From assembly GCA_023249255.1 (NCBI GenBank), contig JAHFCY010000027.1:1-20709 (forward strand): 20,709 bases of DNA, written 5' to 3'. The notes under the pieces are model-generated. The model ran no database searches. It saw only the letters and a program-made list of their open reading frames with translations, and was not told the DNA's origin. How positions within the stretch are numbered: position 1 is the stretch's first letter; every line of letters starts with the position of its first letter. This stretch comes from Candidatus Lindowiibacteriota bacterium (lineage in GTDB: Bacteria > Lindowbacteria > 2-12-FULL-62-27). Both the position numbers and the translations under genes were made by a program. Positions 9,091 through 16,886 of this stretch are shown in pieces.

Positions 9091-12000
9091 TCCCCGAGAA
9101 CTCTCAAAACTTTTTCAAGCCGCGAGCGCATGGCTGCGGCCTCCGGATGGCCCGGATGGGCCGACAGGTACAACTCGATCGCTTTTCGCGCGGCCCGGTA
9201 TTCTCCGCGATCAATCATGGCCTGCACGTCGTCCAGAGACGGAATGCCGGAGGTGGCCTCGGACGGCCCCGGCAGGTACATCGCGGCGCCCGCGGTTCCG
9301 GCGGGCCTCAGCGTCACGTGAATCATGTTCGCCTTCGCCTCGATCGCCGGCTGCCAAGCCGCGTCGAATTTCAAAATCAGCCGCGGCGGCATTCCGACGT
9401 CCTCGGCCACCCGCGCGCCGCGCAGGCCGGGCAGGGTGAGGGCGTCGTAATCGAAGGATCGCAGGACGGATGAATTGGGGAGATGAACGACGAGCGTCTG
9501 AACGCCGGTGACGTAATTGACCGGCTCGGCCGCGCGGTATTCAAGGGGGCCGGAGGCCAGAAGATAAATGTCCGTCTGGGCGGCGGCGGCCTTGAAAAAC
9601 AGTCCGTCGACCTGCGGTTTCCAGTCAGCGGCCGATTCGGCCGCGGCTCCGGAGGATTTGACCTGAATGGTGATCCGCCCGGCCTGCGGGAAGACGACAA
9701 ACGCTTCGGCGATGCCGCGCGAAAAAAGCGCCGGCGACAGCGTGGCGGGAGAGATGGAATTGGCCGGAATCGCCGCGGCCGTCACGTCGAGCCGGAGCGG
9801 CCCGCCGATGCTTTTCGGATCGTCCGCGACGTTTCCGTAGGCGTCCTGGGCCGTCACGCGAATGCGGAACGGCTCGCCGGCGCGCACGGCGTCGAGGACG
9901 TCGACGCGATACGTGGACGCCGTGGATGCGACGACTTGAAATGGATTGGACCGCCCCGACGCGCGTTTGTCATCCGTGGTGGCGGACAGTTCCGTGGCGC
10001 CGGATCCGGTGACGTAGGCCTGCACCACGGCGATGCCCTCGCCAAAATCGGCCGCCCCGATTTCATTCGGGACGATTGTGCTCTGTCCCGTCGCGCTGAG
10101 ACGGACCCGGCCGGGATATGAAAAATCTTTGAGAACGTTGTAGTACATGTCCTGGGCTTCAATCCGGATCGGGAATAATTCTCCGGCCCGGATTTTCGGC
10201 GACACCGACACGAGAAAATGCGCCAGGGGCCCCGGCGCGACCCGGACCGGCGCCGACCGGCCGGTGGCTGAGCCGAACCGTTCGAATACGGTGAGAACGA
10301 TCCGTTCGGCAACGAAGGATCGAATGTCGGCCTGGGCGACGCCGTTTCGAAATGCGGATGTCGATACCGAGCCGGGCTGGATTTCACCCACACCGGTCGA
10401 TTGAATCTGCGCGCCGCTTCCGGTCCGGTTATAGTCGGTCACGGTGTTGCCGTAGGCGTCCCTGGCCGTCACCGTCAGCGAGAATGGCTCACCCGCCCGC
10501 GATTGAACCGGCGTGGCGACGTCGAAGTGGTGCAGCGGCCCCGGGACGATTTCGACCGCGCCCGACGTCACCCGCTTGCCTCGCACCTCGGCCACGACGC
10601 GGACGGCTGCCGCTCGAAAATGCGGGACCGTCACGGCCGCTTTGCCCTGCGAAAACGCCGCGGGCTGAACTTCCGTCGGCGCGACGGCGTCCGGGCCGTC
10701 CACAAACAGGCGGATGGGTCCGATCGCGGCGTCGACGTCGGTCACGACGTTGTGGAATTCATCCATCGCGGTCACGGTGACGGCAATGCCCGCGCCGGCC
10801 GCGGCCGCCGGCGGAGTCGCGAGATCCACAGTTGAGATCGGGCCGGGTTTGACGCGGACCCGAACCGGATCGGCCCGAAGCTCCCCTGCGGCGTCCTTGG
10901 CGGTCAACACGATTTCTTCAGCGATGTTGTACGTCAGTTTCCTTTCGGCGGCGCCGTTTTTGAACATCGCGCCTGTCAGGTCGATCGGCGTGGTTCCGAT
11001 CGATCCGAGGACGCTCAGGGATATTTTGGCCACGGGCGCTGTCGTGACGTTGCCGCGCGAATCGAGGGTGCGGAGGGTCACTGTGAATGGCGAGCCGGCG
11101 TCGGCCGCGGCCGGCGCGGCGATTTCAATCTGTTTCGGCCGGCCGGGTTTGACGTCGATGCGGCCGGACGCGCCGAGGCGCTGGGTGCCGGGTTCGGACG
11201 CGGCGAGGGATATGTTTTCGGGGCGGCCGTATGAAATTTTGACGAACGCGACGCCCTGCGAGAATTTCCGGGCGGAAACTTCGGATGGCGACGGGGCGAG
11301 CGTTCCGTCGGCGCCGAGGTAGACGACGGTGCCGACCGCATCGTAGTCGAGGACGACGTTTCCGAAGCGGTCCAGGGCGGTGACGGCGATATCGAACGGC
11401 TCGTCGACGAATACGCTCTCCGGCGCCGTGAGTTTGAACGACGCCGGATCCCCGGCGCCGATTTTGATCTTCGACGGAGATTTCCCGGTGACGTTCGATT
11501 TCGGATCGCGAGCACGAAGGTCGGCCTCGCCGGTTCCGGTGTATGTCACGGACGCTTCGGTTGTCCCCTCGGCAAATGACGAAGACGGCACTCTCGCCGG
11601 CGTGAGAGCGCCCGGCCCGTCAATCGACAGGACCACGCCGTCCGTCCTCTGCTGGAAATCCTTGATGACGTTTCCGTAGGCGTCGAGGGCCATGAGCGTG
11701 ACACGAAACGGCGAGCCCGCTCGCGCGCTCATGGGCGTGATGACGCGAAGGTCCGAGAGTTTTCCGGCGGCGACGTTGAATGGCGCGCTTCGCCCCTCAA
11801 GTTTTTCGGTTCCGCTCTTGAGCGACTTGACGGTAATCTCGATGCGCTCGGCGACCCGGTAGACAATCTGCACGTCGGCCACGCCTTTGTCGAACAGCTT
11901 CGGCTGGACGGTCTTCGGCCAGATTTCTCCCCGGCCCACCACCGACAACTCGAATCCCGCGCCCCGACGGTCGTAATCGGTCACCACGTTGCCGAACCGG

Positions 12001-12257
12001 TCGCGCACTTCGACCTTCGCCGTGAACGGCTCGCCCGCAGACGCGTTCGCCGGCACCGAAATCCCGACTGTCGCCGGCTCTCCGGCGGACACGTCAAGCT
12101 CCGCCGCCCCGCTCTGCGCGGCAAACATCGCCGCCAGTCCCGCCGCAAACAGAACTGCGAGCACGACGAATCGTCCCTCCGTCACCCTTGCCATAATCCT
12201 CTTCCCATACCCTGTATCACATGCTTCATCAAGTATGTGTATGCGTTCAGCCATCAT
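9087..12257 (-). CDS. Exported protein of eight tandem Ig-like domains with C-terminal AMIN-like and TPR-like parts
   Basis: A 1056-residue protein. From ~53 to ~883 it holds eight Ig-like repeats of ~104 residues, beginning near 55, 167, 271, 375, 475, 575, 680 and 780. Each carries an AG-EPF opening and a motif like DAYGNVVTDY. An AMIN-like beta region follows (~886-985, with LVVHLPNSS and RLILKF), then a short TPR-like hairpin (~1010-1056). The signal peptide is clear from Met22 (MARVTEGR then a hydrophobic stretch, cleavage near GAA). The start is ambiguous. ATG 12257 overlaps the pilP stop as ATGA and has GGAGG upstream. ATG 12194 has GGAAGAGG upstream and would give a normal-length signal peptide. 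Lying between pilP and pilQ, it is probably periplasmic and may bind the secretin or peptidoglycan through its AMIN-like part. This gene is not part of the classical pilMNOPQ set, and I do not recognise a named family for the whole protein. Confidence 0.85.
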   Translation of the reverse strand: MMAERIHILDEACDTGYGKRIMARVTEGRFVVLAVLFAAGLAAMFAAQSGAAELDVSAGEPATVGISVPANASAGEPFTAKVEVRDRFGNVVTDYDRRGAGFELSVVGRGEIWPKTVQPKLFDKGVADVQIVYRVAERIEITVKSLKSGTEKLEGRSAPFNVAAGKLSDLRVITPMSARAGSPFRVTLMALDAYGNVIKDFQQRTDGVVLSIDGPGALTPARVPSSSFAEGTTEASVTYTGTGEADLRARDPKSNVTGKSPSKIKIGAGDPASFKLTAPESVFVDEPFDIAVTALDRFGNVVLDYDAVGTVVYLGADGTLAPSPSEVSARKFSQGVAFVKISYGRPENISLAASEPGTQRLGASGRIDVKPGRPKQIEIAAPAAADAGSPFTVTLRTLDSRGNVTTAPVAKISLSVLGSIGTTPIDLTGAMFKNGAAERKLTYNIAEEIVLTAKDAAGELRADPVRVRVKPGPISTVDLATPPAAAAGAGIAVTVTAMDEFHNVVTDVDAAIGPIRLFVDGPDAVAPTEVQPAAFSQGKAAVTVPHFRAAAVRVVAEVRGKRVTSGAVEIVPGPLHHFDVATPVQSRAGEPFSLTVTARDAYGNTVTDYNRTGSGAQIQSTGVGEIQPGSVSTSAFRNGVAQADIRSFVAERIVLTVFERFGSATGRSAPVRVAPGPLAHFLVSVSPKIRAGELFPIRIEAQDMYYNVLKDFSYPGRVRLSATGQSTIVPNEIGAADFGEGIAVVQAYVTGSGATELSATTDDKRASGRSNPFQVVASTASTYRVDVLDAVRAGEPFRIRVTAQDAYGNVADDPKSIGGPLRLDVTAAAIPANSISPATLSPALFSRGIAEAFVVFPQAGRITIQVKSSGAAAESAADWKPQVDGLFFKAAAAQTDIYLLASGPLEYRAAEPVNYVTGVQTLVVHLPNSSVLRSFDYDALTLPGLRGARVAEDVGMPPRLILKFDAAWQPAIEAKANMIHVTLRPAGTAGAAMYLPGPSEATSGIPSLDDVQAMIDRGEYRAARKAIELYLSAHPGHPEAAAMRSRLEKVLRVLGE

Positions 12258-13150
12258 TCCCCTCCACCCACGTCAACTCCGCCCGCCGGAGCCTTTTCAT
12301 CGCCGGATGAAGAGGAAGACGACTGATCTTCGTCCGTTGTCTCCTCATCCCCATCCCCGCTGTTTTCGTCCGCCGATTCCTCGTCCGCCGCGGCTTTCTT
12401 TTTTACTTCCGTTTTCTTTTCGCCGCCCGCCTTCCCGCCGCCCTCATCGCCTTCCCCGGCGGCTGCCGCCTCCTCCTCCGCCCCGGACTCTTTCTTGTCC
12501 TTCTTGCGCCCCTTGCCGTACCGGCCGGAATAATCCCAATTCGACTGGGATTTGTACTGGTTCGTCGAAAGCGCGCTCGTCAGATTGTCCAGCCCGTATT
12601 CGTGCGGAAGATAGATCGGAGAAGGCATGAGTCCCTCCTCCTGAACCACGATCCGGGCCCGGCCGATTTCGACCACCCTCTTTTGCGTGCCCCGGATGGT
12701 TCGTCCCTCCATCGCGACAATCGCCACCCCGTTCATTTCAATCAGAGCGCTGCGGCGGCTTGGCGTATACGAATAGACCGTGCCGATGAGGTCGATCCCC
12801 GTCACGTCCGTAAATTTGTTTTCAACGTCCGTCGCGGTCTGCTCGACCATGCCCGGCGGCAAAAACGGATTGTGCTGCCGGAGAATCCGGACGTCGTACG
12901 ACATCTGCGCCGGCGGCGCCGGCGGCGGCGGCGGCTTGGGTTTGAGCCGCCGGAGCTGTTCCTCCACACGCTGGCGAACCACGCTGGCATCCTCCACGCC
13001 ATAGAGACGAAGCAGATCCGGCTGAACCCCGAACTGCTCGTAGACGCTGATGCCGACCCAGCCGATGCCCAGAAGCGACATCCAGAACAGCATCTTCAGA
13101 ACGGGCGCCTTCGCGTTGATCTTGAAAAAAAGTTCTTTTAACTTGCCCAT
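12254..13150 (-). CDS. pilP: PilP/GspC-like inner-membrane coupling protein with charged low-complexity tail
   Basis: A 298-residue bitopic protein. A short cytoplasmic start precedes one TM segment (~17-37), a linker with a polyproline run (~70-80) and a compact beta domain (~113-175, with LIGTVYSYTPSRRSALIEMNG and a final RARIVVQEEG). That is the homology-region fold shared by PilP and GspC, which contacts the secretin N0 domain. PilP is usually a lipoprotein; here there is no lipobox, and the TM anchor is GspC-like. From ~218 to the end the protein is almost entirely Lys, Glu, Asp, Ala, Gly and Ser, including a run of six Ser, and is surely disordered. It starts 1 nt after pilO stops, and its stop overlaps the next ATG in an ATGA. 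Position and fold support the PilP role; sequence identity to known PilP is low by eye. Confidence 0.8.
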   Translation of the reverse strand: MGKLKELFFKINAKAPVLKMLFWMSLLGIGWVGISVYEQFGVQPDLLRLYGVEDASVVRQRVEEQLRRLKPKPPPPPAPPAQMSYDVRILRQHNPFLPPGMVEQTATDVENKFTDVTGIDLIGTVYSYTPSRRSALIEMNGVAIVAMEGRTIRGTQKRVVEIGRARIVVQEEGLMPSPIYLPHEYGLDNLTSALSTNQYKSQSNWDYSGRYGKGRKKDKKESGAEEEAAAAGEGDEGGGKAGGEKKTEVKKKAAADEESADENSGDGDEETTDEDQSSSSSSGDEKAPAGGVDVGGGE

Positions 13151-13151
13151 C

Positions 13152-13709
13152 TCAAATGTCCGTCAGCGTCGATGAATAAACGTTGGCGTAGACGTCGAAC
13201 GTGAATGACTGGAGCTTGCTGCCGGGCTGGGCGGGCGAGGAAGCGATGTTGACCGTCGTGATGTCGATCAACCGCTTGTAGGATTCAATCCGCCACAGAA
13301 ATTCGATGAACTGATACCAGTACCCCGTGAACTGGATTTTCAGTCCCTCCGATTTCCATCCCTGTCCCTTTTCCTTGCCCTCCTCCAGTTGAATGCCTTT
13401 GATCTGCACGCCCGACGCCGCCGCCAGACCCTGAATTTTTTCGATCAACTCGAATGAACTGGCTTCGTTTGGCAGAATGTTTTTCAGCTCCGTCAGCCGG
13501 TATTTAAGCTGGTCGACTTCACCGGACAGCGCACTCATATTTTCGGCTTTTTGGTGCGCAATCCTTAGCTCCTTCACAAGTTTATCAATTTCCAGCAGGC
13601 GCTTTTCATGCGCTTCGTACATCGGCTTGATTCCGAAAAAGCTGCCGGCTCCGACGACAATAAAGAAAAGCCCGCCGATTAGTTTTTTCTCGCTGTCTTT
13701 GAGCTGCAT
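13152..13709 (-). CDS. pilO: PilO, type IV pilus inner-membrane alignment protein
   Basis: A 185-residue protein of normal PilO size. A short cytoplasmic tail and one TM segment (~11-28, GGLFFIVVGAGSFFGI) are followed by a coiled coil (~32-80, rich in Glu, Lys and Leu) and a ferredoxin-like periplasmic domain (~85-185). The late motif GYWYQFIEFLWRIESYKRL is typical of PilO/GspM-type proteins. In the family, PilO pairs with PilN through the coiled coils and TM regions and links the cytoplasmic ring to PilP. The ATG sits 1 nt after the pilMN stop with AGGGAG six nucleotides upstream, so translation is probably coupled. Unlike its neighbours this gene is not enlarged. Confidence 0.9.
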   Translation of the reverse strand: MQLKDSEKKLIGGLFFIVVGAGSFFGIKPMYEAHEKRLLEIDKLVKELRIAHQKAENMSALSGEVDQLKYRLTELKNILPNEASSFELIEKIQGLAAASGVQIKGIQLEEGKEKGQGWKSEGLKIQFTGYWYQFIEFLWRIESYKRLIDITTVNIASSPAQPGSKLQSFTFDVYANVYSSTLTDI

Positions 13710-13710
13710 G

Positions 13711-16593
13711 TCAGCTCCCTGTGCCGGCCGGCGCGGCCGCTAATTTCAACGCCGCGGAGTGGTCAACCTTCAACTGGAAATCCACCTGAAATGTTTTCGC
13801 ACCTCCGGCTTCCTGGCCCTCCCGGGGGTTCGGCCGGTTGGTGAGCGTGAAGAGGCCTTTTGTGTATTCCGGCGACTGAAAGCGCCGGCCGATTTCCGGA
13901 ATGTCGGACAGACTCGACGTCACGACTTGAATCTCCAGCCGGTCTTTCGCCGGCATCGCCATTCTCGAAATGGAGGCGTTGTCAGGCACGGTTTTGTCCA
14001 GCGCCGTCAGGATTGCCAGCCAGCTCGACCGGCTACCGATCAGCGTCGCAATGGATTTTTCCATGTCATTGACCGTCTTCTGGTCCTTCTCAAGCTGGCG
14101 GGTCCGGCTGACCACCGGTTCCAGTTCCTGAATGTCGGTCTGAATTTTTTTGTGCAGTACCTCGGTGTTGTGAACCGTCATGTACATGTCCCACAGAAAC
14201 ATGGCCGCCAGAATTCCGGCCGCCGCCCCGAGCAGTTTCATTTCTTTGCCGAGCGAGCGCATCCGCCGCATCGCCATGATGTTCTCCGGCAGCATGTCGA
14301 CATCCAGCGGCGTGCCGTCGATCATCCGCATGCCCATGCCGAGCGTCGTTGTGTAAATTTGGGGATTTTCGGTCTGGGATGCGCCGTCCACAATCTCCAC
14401 TTTGGCCATTGGATCAAACACCGTGATCGGAATGTTGAGCTGGGTCGACAAATATTCGGCTAATCCTTTGAGCGTCGCGCCGCCTCCGGAAAGATGGACG
14501 CGCTTGATCTCCCCGCTGTTGAGCTGCGTCACAAAATAGTCGAAGGAGCGTCGAAGCTCGGTTGCGAGACGGTCGGCGATCGGTTTGACTGCGGCGGACA
14601 ATTTTTCTTTGTCGACTTTTTCATCGCTGTCGAACAGATCAAAAACGGCGCTGTCGTCCGCCTTCGCCGCGCCCAACGATTTGCCGTCCGGGGCTTTTGG
14701 AGGTCCCGGAGGTTTGGGACCCGGAAGACCGCCCGGTGGAGCCGGAGGTTTGGGCAATGAGAGCGCCGCACCGGATGTGTCCGGTGTCGGCATTTTCGGG
14801 GCGCCGGGAGCGGCCGGAGGTTTGGACATCGTGGACACGGTCGGAGAGCCTGGCGTTGTCGCCGGCGCAGAAGGAGCAACCGGAGCCGTCGGCGGACTTG
14901 GCGGCTTCGGCAATGAAAGAGTCGGCGGCTTTGGCGCCGCGTGCGCAGCCGGCGTCGCGGGTGGAGTCGATGGAGCAGAAGGAGCAACCGGAGCCGTCGG
15001 CGGACTTGGCGGCTTCGGCAATGAAAGAGTCGGCGGCTTTGGCGCCGCGGGCACTGCAGGCGTGGCAGGTGGAGTCGATGGAGCGGAAGGAACAACCGGA
15101 GCTGTCGGCGGACTTGGCGGTTTGGGTAACGAGAGAGCCGGAGGTTTCGGAGCTGTCGGCGCTGTTGGCGCGCTTGCGGCGCCCGGCGTGGATGGAGGTT
15201 TCATGACGGGTGGCGCCGGCAGATGCATTTCCGTTGATTTCTTGGGAATTTCCTGTTGAGCATCCGCTCTCGTTCCCGGCAGAGCGGCGCTGGCCGGGAG
15301 TTTGACCGCAACAGGTGGCGTTAATCCTTCAACCGGCGGTGGAGTTCCGGGCGGAGCAATGGCGGGCGGCTTTGGCGCGATGGTTGCTGCGGCCGCCGGT
15401 GCGGGTAAATTCCCCGGTGGTAGTGGAGCAGGTGGAGACGGTTTGTCTGCCGCCTGAATATTCGGCGCTGATGATGGCGGACCCGGCAAACGAGCCGGTT
15501 TCATGAGGTCCGGCGCTTTCGGCGCCGCCAATCCTCCCGGCGCCGGCGGCGCAAGTCCCGGTGTTTTCGGCGGCGCAAGTCCTCCGGCGATTGGCGGCGC
15601 AAGTCCCGGCGATTTGGGCGGAGCAAGTCCTCCGGCGCTTGGTGGTGCCAGTCCCGGCGATTTGGGCGCAGCTAAACCTCCCGCAGAAGGAGGTGGGAGT
15701 CCGCCCGCCGCGCTTGGCGTTTTCGGCGCGCCAAGGCCGGCGATCCCCGGAGCTTTTGGCGCGCCAAGGCCGCCCGCAGCAGGAGATTTCGCAGCCGTCT
15801 CCGACGCGCCTAGATCCACCGTGATCGCTTTCACTTCCGCAAATTTAATCTTCCACGCCTCCGCCTTTTCCTCCGGAACGCCCATTCGCTTGGCAATGGT
15901 TTCCGTGAAACTGCGGCCGGCAATCGGAACGCTTCTTGTGAAATTCACACGGCCGTTTCTGATCAACGCGATGTCGGTTGTTCCGGCGCCGATGTCAACA
16001 AAAACTTCGGCGATTTCCTGGTCTCCTTCGTCTTTCAGCGTCGAGTGGTGGTACAACGAAAACAGCGCCAGCGTCGTCACGTCGACCAGTTGGACTTCCA
16101 ACCCCGCTTCCTCGATGATCGAAACCATGCTGTCCAGTTTGTCGCGCTTGATTGCCACCAGAAGCACTTCGAATCCGTTGTCCGTTTTCTTCGCTTCACA
16201 CCAGTCCAGGGACACCTCGTCCAGCGGAAACGGGATGTGTCCCTCGGCCTCGTGCCGCACAACGCCCTCCAATTTTTCCCGGGGAATTCCCTGGAACGAC
16301 AGATACCGGATCACCACCGACTGGGCGGGCAGGGCGAAGATCGCAGGCTGTTGTCTGAATTTGTATTTGGCGACGAGAGTTTTCAGAAGTTCCGCGGCTT
16401 TGGCTTCAAAATCTTTTCCGGACAGACCGGGAGGGACGGGCAGACTATCCCATAGGTCCACCCGGTACTTGTCCCCTCCGCCCGACAGTCTGCAGATTTT
16501 CACCGCAGACGTGCCGACATCGACCGCCAGACAGGACTTTTTGCCGAAAAGAGAAAGTTTCGGCAGGGTCAAACTTGGTAATTGAAACCCCAT
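13711..16593 (-). CDS. pilM: PilM-PilN fusion with large Pro/Ala-rich insertion in the PilM fold
   Basis: A 960-residue protein joining two normally separate pilus proteins. PilM is an actin/FtsA-like cytoplasmic ATPase. Its first half is at ~18-255, with phosphate-1 motif LAVDVGTSAVKI (~21-32) and phosphate-2 motif VDIGAGTTDIALI (~196-208). About 385 residues of Pro/Ala/Gly-rich repeats (~262-645) interrupt it, and the fold resumes at ~665-765 with IADRLATELRRSFDYF and the nucleotide-binding LSGGGATLKGL. Directly after VDMLPEN begins PilN: TM ~785-807, coiled coil ~810-850 and a ferredoxin-like periplasmic part to the end. In the family, PilM binds the PilN N-terminal peptide (consensus INLLP), and here that peptide is the junction itself, VDMLPENIM. 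GGGGGA lies six nucleotides before the ATG. It is the first gene of the operon. The insert is in frame with no stop, and I see no sign of frameshift. Confidence 0.9.
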   Translation of the reverse strand: MGFQLPSLTLPKLSLFGKKSCLAVDVGTSAVKICRLSGGGDKYRVDLWDSLPVPPGLSGKDFEAKAAELLKTLVAKYKFRQQPAIFALPAQSVVIRYLSFQGIPREKLEGVVRHEAEGHIPFPLDEVSLDWCEAKKTDNGFEVLLVAIKRDKLDSMVSIIEEAGLEVQLVDVTTLALFSLYHHSTLKDEGDQEIAEVFVDIGAGTTDIALIRNGRVNFTRSVPIAGRSFTETIAKRMGVPEEKAEAWKIKFAEVKAITVDLGASETAAKSPAAGGLGAPKAPGIAGLGAPKTPSAAGGLPPPSAGGLAAPKSPGLAPPSAGGLAPPKSPGLAPPIAGGLAPPKTPGLAPPAPGGLAAPKAPDLMKPARLPGPPSSAPNIQAADKPSPPAPLPPGNLPAPAAAATIAPKPPAIAPPGTPPPVEGLTPPVAVKLPASAALPGTRADAQQEIPKKSTEMHLPAPPVMKPPSTPGAASAPTAPTAPKPPALSLPKPPSPPTAPVVPSAPSTPPATPAVPAAPKPPTLSLPKPPSPPTAPVAPSAPSTPPATPAAHAAPKPPTLSLPKPPSPPTAPVAPSAPATTPGSPTVSTMSKPPAAPGAPKMPTPDTSGAALSLPKPPAPPGGLPGPKPPGPPKAPDGKSLGAAKADDSAVFDLFDSDEKVDKEKLSAAVKPIADRLATELRRSFDYFVTQLNSGEIKRVHLSGGGATLKGLAEYLSTQLNIPITVFDPMAKVEIVDGASQTENPQIYTTTLGMGMRMIDGTPLDVDMLPENIMAMRRMRSLGKEMKLLGAAAGILAAMFLWDMYMTVHNTEVLHKKIQTDIQELEPVVSRTRQLEKDQKTVNDMEKSIATLIGSRSSWLAILTALDKTVPDNASISRMAMPAKDRLEIQVVTSSLSDIPEIGRRFQSPEYTKGLFTLTNRPNPREGQEAGGAKTFQVDFQLKVDHSAALKLAAAPAGTGS
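14867..15157 (-). repeat. In-frame 108-bp tandem repeats in the PilM insert
   Basis: Three copies with a 108-bp period, encoding 36-residue Pro-rich units. The 75-bp segments at 14867-14941 and 14975-15049 are identical base for base. A third copy at 15083-15157 is clearly related but diverged at many third positions. Each unit codes for PKPP-TLSLPKPPSPPTAPV followed by a SAPSTPPATPA spacer. Because the period is a multiple of three, copy-number change would keep the reading frame. The near identity of two copies points to a recent duplication or gene conversion. Confidence 0.85.
15511..15690 (-). repeat. In-frame 48-bp repeats in the PilM insert
   Basis: A second repeat family in the same insert. 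It has a 16-residue unit of the type GGLAPPKSPGLAPPSA, about three and a half copies with small substitutions. At DNA level the copies are similar but not identical. It is separate from the 36-residue repeats nearer the C-terminal side of the insert. Confidence 0.75.
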
Positions 16594-16877
16594 GGCGTCC
16601 CCCGCGCCTTAGTCGAAACGGTAATTCCGCGCCCCCTGTGGGCCCGGCCGCCCCATATCCCCCGCTCCGTCTAACCGCGTCGCCCTGTGAACTTGTTCAC
16701 TATTTACTTATCGGCATGCACAGCCTCCAACTCATGTCCGAAGGAGGACAAGAAACATCCGGTATCTGACTGAATGTGCAAGACCGGCCGACACTACTTG
16801 AGGCGTTTGGTGGAGTCAATCTTCCGTCCGGATTTTAGCGGAATTTTAAACTTGACATCCCTCCATGTGAATATAGG
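16594..16877. other. Divergent intergenic region between the pilus operon and the HIT gene
   Basis: This 284-bp region separates genes transcribed away from each other, so it should carry promoters for both. I see an AT-rich patch near 16690-16715 with an inverted repeat, a small hairpin TGTCC-GAAGGA-GGACA (16735-16750) and a good rightward promoter near its right end. I could not find a convincing leftward -10/-35 pair or a sigma-54 GG-N10-GC element for the pilus operon. No gene of its own is supported. The only short plus-strand frame (start at 16772, 42 codons) has no properly spaced ribosome site. Confidence 0.6.
16687..16700. promoter_or_regulatory. Inverted repeat, possible operator
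   Basis: GTGAAC-TT-GTTCAC: perfect 6-bp arms around a 2-bp centre. It lies in the AT-rich patch about 90 bp upstream of the pilMN start. Size and symmetry suit a dimeric helix-turn-helix repressor or activator. The arms are too close together to make a terminator. The regulator is unknown. Confidence 0.35.
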
Positions 16878-16879
16878 AT
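16852..16879 (+). promoter_or_regulatory. Sigma-70-like promoter for the HIT gene
   Basis: A perfect TTGACA -35 (16852-16857), a 16-nt spacer and TAGGAT (16874-16879) as -10, which matches the consensus at 4 of 6 positions. Transcription would start near 16886, right at the ATG at 16887, making a leaderless message. An alternative -10, TATAGG, would leave a spacer of only 14 nt. The AGGA inside the -10 could serve as a ribosome site only if transcription starts further upstream. Confidence 0.5.
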
Positions 16880-16886
16880 GCGGGCA

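Noticed and set aside
14867-15157. CRISPR-like regular repeats
   Set aside because: The 108-bp period is in frame with pilM, units include the would-be spacers, and no cas genes are near.
14585-15259. Gly-rich repetitive plus-strand frame resembling a PGRS or collagen-like protein
   Set aside because: It is the mirror of the Pro/Ala-rich PilM insert; Pro codons read backwards give Gly. There is no ribosome site and no start context.
16770-16800. Sigma-54 promoter for the pilus operon (GG...TTGCA-like on the minus strand)
   Set aside because: The GG and GC pairs are 8 nt apart, not the required 10, so it does not fit the -24/-12 rule.
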